This document shows, piece after piece, positions 31,627 through 33,838 of a stretch of DNA of 33,838 nucleotides. Source of the stretch: Candidatus Homeothermus arabinoxylanisolvens (GTDB lineage: Bacteria; Bacteroidota; Bacteroidia; Bacteroidales; Muribaculaceae); the NCBI GenBank assembly GCA_001689405.1, contig LUJO01000044.1, positions 1-33,838 of the forward strand, given 5' to 3'. The position numbers were made by a program, and so were the translations under genes. The notes under the pieces were generated by a model, which was given only the letters and a program-made list of their open reading frames with translations, was not told where the DNA came from and ran no database searches. Position 1 is the stretch's first letter; the number at the start of each line of letters is the position of its first letter.

Positions 31627-33771
31627 TCAGTCTTTATTGACGGGGACTGCCTGCGGCAGTTCAAGCGAAGGCTTTATACCGTCGCGTTCGAGAAGCGCGT
31701 CGATAGTAGGCTCCTGACCGCGAAAACGTTTGTAAAGGGTCATCGGATGCTCGGTGCCTCCGCGTGTCAGTATATTCTTACGGAACGAGTCGGCGGTCTT
31801 GCGGTCAAACAGTCCATTTTTCAGGAACACGGAGAATGCATCGGCATCAAGTACCTCAGCCCATTTGTAACTGTAGTAACCGGCAGCATACCCTCCTGAA
31901 AAAATGTGGCTGAACTGCGGCGAGAATGAGCAGCCCTCGACTTCGTCAAACATCGCCACAGGTTCTGTGGCCTTACGCTCAAGCGCCGCGGGGTCGCTTA
32001 CCTTTTCCGTCACAGAATGCCATGCCATGTCGGTAAGTCCGAACCCGAGCTGACGCAGACACGCATACCCGGCTCCGAACTGCGAGGTGGCCACAATCTT
32101 GTCAACAAGCCGCTGCGGGATAGGCTCACCGGTCTGATAATGCTTTGCGAAACCGTCAAGAAACTCCTTTTGGGTAAGATAGTTTTCATTAAACTGCGAG
32201 GGGAGTTCCACAAAATCACGGTATACAGCCGTACCCGACAATGAAGCATATTTTGTGTCGGCAAGCAGTCCGTGCAACGCATGTCCAAATTCATGAAGGA
32301 AAGTCTCGACCTCATAAGGAGTCAGCAGCGACGGCTTGGAGCCGGTAGGCTTGGTGAAATTCATGACTATCGACACGTGAGGCCGCACACTGTCGCCCGA
32401 AGCAGTGATGCACTCATCGCGGAAACCGGTCATCCATGCACCGGGTCGCTTGCTGTCGCGCGGAAAAAAGTCGGCATATATTATGCCTATGTATCGGCCG
32501 TTCTCATCCTTTACCTCATAAGCTTTGACGTCGGGATGATACACTTTTATCTCCGGGTTGTATGTAAACGACAGGCCGTACAGCTTGGTGGCAAGCCCGA
32601 ACACGCCGTCAATGACATTATTAAGCTCGAAATAGGGCCTCAGCTCTTCTTCGTCATAATTGTACTTACGCTCCTTCAGCTTGTTGGCATAGTAGCTGTA
32701 ATCCCAAGCCTGAAGCTTCACCGGATGTCCCTCGACAGCCGCGGCACACTCCTTTATTTCGGCAAACTCCTTCAGCTGAGCCGGACGGTAAGCCTCGGTA
32801 AGCTGGGTGAGCAGCTTGTTGACATTGTCAGGAGTCTCGGCCATAGTCTTTTCAAGAGCGTATTCGGCATAAGTGGACTTACCGAACAGATTGGCTATAC
32901 GGCGACGTATGTCGGCTATCTCCGCCATTATGTCAATGTTGGAGTACTCCCCTTTCGTATTGCGGCTGTTGTAAAGCCGATAAAATTTTTCTCTAAGGTC
33001 GCGTCGGTCGCTGTACTTCATGAACGCCATATAGTCAGGCTGTGCCAAAGTAAAGAGATACATACCCTCTTTGCCTTTCTCTTTAGCGGCAAGAGCGGCC
33101 ACTTCCACAGAACTTTCGGGCAGCCCCGACAAGTCATCGGCATCAAGCCATATCTCGTAAGTATTCAACTCTTTCAATACATTCTGACCGAACTTAGTAG
33201 TCAAATCAGACAGACGTGACGACAGCTCCTTGTACATATCGCGCTGCTCGCCTTCAAGTTTGGCGCCGTTGCGGGCGAAAGAATCGTAAGTACGCTCCAA
33301 CAGCATGGCATCCTCCGGCGACAGCTCAAGATTGTCACGGTCATCGTAAACGGCCTTCACTCTCTTCCACAATCCTTCGTTAAGCGATATGCCGGTGGAG
33401 TGTTGCGACAGTTTTCCCGAAACCCGCAGCGAAATGTCCATAAGCTCGTTATCGCTCATGGCCGAAAGCATCGGATAAAACACGTTGAGCACGCGGTTAA
33501 GATCGGCACCGGTACGTTCAAGAGCCACAACAGTATTTTCAAAAGTAGGCTTTGCGCTCTGCTTTACTATAGCGTCAATCTCTTGATTCTGTATATTCAT
33601 GCCTCGATCTATCGCTTCCTCATAATAATTGTTTGATATGCGGTCAAAAGGTACGGTATTATGAATACCTTCATACTCCTTAAAAAACGGGTTGTCGGAC
33701 GATGCCGCAGATTGTTGCGCTTGTGTCATAACTGCAAATAGAGTCAGAAAGGCGGTTAAAGCTTTTCTCAT
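31627..33771 (-). CDS. dcp: Exported M3-family peptidyl-dipeptidase (Dcp)
   Basis: Zinc carboxydipeptidase releasing dipeptides from peptide C termini. 714 residues with an N-terminal signal peptide (hydrophobic stretch about 5-16, cleavage likely after TQAQ, residue 19 or so), placing it in the periplasm. The thermolysin-like HEFGH motif is at residues 493-497 (FLHEFGHALHGLL), with the third zinc ligand Glu in the following helix region (ELPSQFNENYL). The substrate-loop segment YSYKWAEVLDADAF near the C terminus is characteristic of M3 Dcp/oligopeptidase A. Monocistronic; convergent with mutS2. Confidence 0.95.
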   Translation of the reverse strand: MRKALTAFLTLFAVMTQAQQSAASSDNPFFKEYEGIHNTVPFDRISNNYYEEAIDRGMNIQNQEIDAIVKQSAKPTFENTVVALERTGADLNRVLNVFYPMLSAMSDNELMDISLRVSGKLSQHSTGISLNEGLWKRVKAVYDDRDNLELSPEDAMLLERTYDSFARNGAKLEGEQRDMYKELSSRLSDLTTKFGQNVLKELNTYEIWLDADDLSGLPESSVEVAALAAKEKGKEGMYLFTLAQPDYMAFMKYSDRRDLREKFYRLYNSRNTKGEYSNIDIMAEIADIRRRIANLFGKSTYAEYALEKTMAETPDNVNKLLTQLTEAYRPAQLKEFAEIKECAAAVEGHPVKLQAWDYSYYANKLKERKYNYDEEELRPYFELNNVIDGVFGLATKLYGLSFTYNPEIKVYHPDVKAYEVKDENGRYIGIIYADFFPRDSKRPGAWMTGFRDECITASGDSVRPHVSIVMNFTKPTGSKPSLLTPYEVETFLHEFGHALHGLLADTKYASLSGTAVYRDFVELPSQFNENYLTQKEFLDGFAKHYQTGEPIPQRLVDKIVATSQFGAGYACLRQLGFGLTDMAWHSVTEKVSDPAALERKATEPVAMFDEVEGCSFSPQFSHIFSGGYAAGYYSYKWAEVLDADAFSVFLKNGLFDRKTADSFRKNILTRGGTEHPMTLYKRFRGQEPTIDALLERDGIKPSLELPQAVPVNKD

Positions 33772-33798
33772 ATATTAAATAATAAAGTTAATAATGGA

Positions 33799-33806
33799 CA
33801 AATTTA
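33799..33806 (-). promoter_or_regulatory. -7 box of dcp
   Basis: Minus-strand TAAATTTG, an exact TAnnTTTG, about 28 bases upstream of the start codon. The -33 region lies at the window edge and shows no clear TTTG. Confidence 0.58.
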
Positions 33807-33838
33807 CGAAAAATCTTTGGAATAACCGAGAAAAGAGG

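Overview
The window looks like a conserved stretch of a Bacteroidales chromosome, plausibly a gut Muribaculaceae-like species. This rests on gene families and signals, not on a database search. Several features point this way. There is an LpxC-FabZ fusion with the order lpxD, lpxC-fabZ, lpxA. PheA, an aminotransferase, a DAHP synthase/chorismate mutase fusion and TyrA form one run of genes. Almost every transcription unit has a Bacteroidetes-type -7 box (TAnnTTTG; TATCTTTG four times), while start codons lack clear Shine-Dalgarno sequences. I see no mobile element, CRISPR array, tRNA or rRNA, and no gene-free gap above 300 bases (the longest, 24882-25151, holds the leader described below).

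Layout. 138-1448 (+): UDP-glucose dehydrogenase. 1554-3022 (+): a secreted endonuclease I-like protein overlapping a small lipoprotein gene. 3023-7076 (-): the unit pta, ackA, ddh, lgt (acetate formation, meso-diaminopimelate dehydrogenase, lipoprotein lipidation). 7240-11110 (-): gyrA followed by an exported TPR protein. 11306-13825 (+): clpC, convergent with a TPR/histidine-kinase-like membrane protein that lacks the phospho-accepting His (13920-15419, -). 15655-17703 (+): htpG. 17783-19403 (-): a DUF3127 SSB-like protein and an exported GH10-like hydrolase. 19526-20180 (+): a DUF695 protein and a small membrane protein. 20185-23400 (-): the lipid A unit. 23605-24881 (+): rsmG and a metallo-beta-lactamase-fold hydrolase. 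25152-31542 (+): the Phe/Tyr biosynthesis operon, followed by mutS2. 31627-33771 (-): an exported M3 dipeptidyl carboxypeptidase.

Most notable element. In front of pheA, and too short for normal gene calling, is a 17-codon reading frame (24980-25033) encoding MTRFYAYYFSYFYFARN. Nine of residues 4-14 are Phe or Tyr. A perfect -7 box lies just upstream and a strong two-tier terminator hairpin (25083-25124) just downstream. Directly after the leader stop codon, AGCGGG (25034-25039) is exactly complementary to CCCGCT (25091-25096) in the terminator's 5' side. Together these make a ribosome-mediated transcription attenuator that would sense both Phe and Tyr and control the whole operon.

Second-tier observations: a histidine kinase with His replaced by Glu; an endonuclease I homologue with altered metal-site positions coupled to a lipoprotein; an SSB-like C-terminal tip on the DUF3127 protein; and palindromes positioned on the htpG, pta and ugd promoters.
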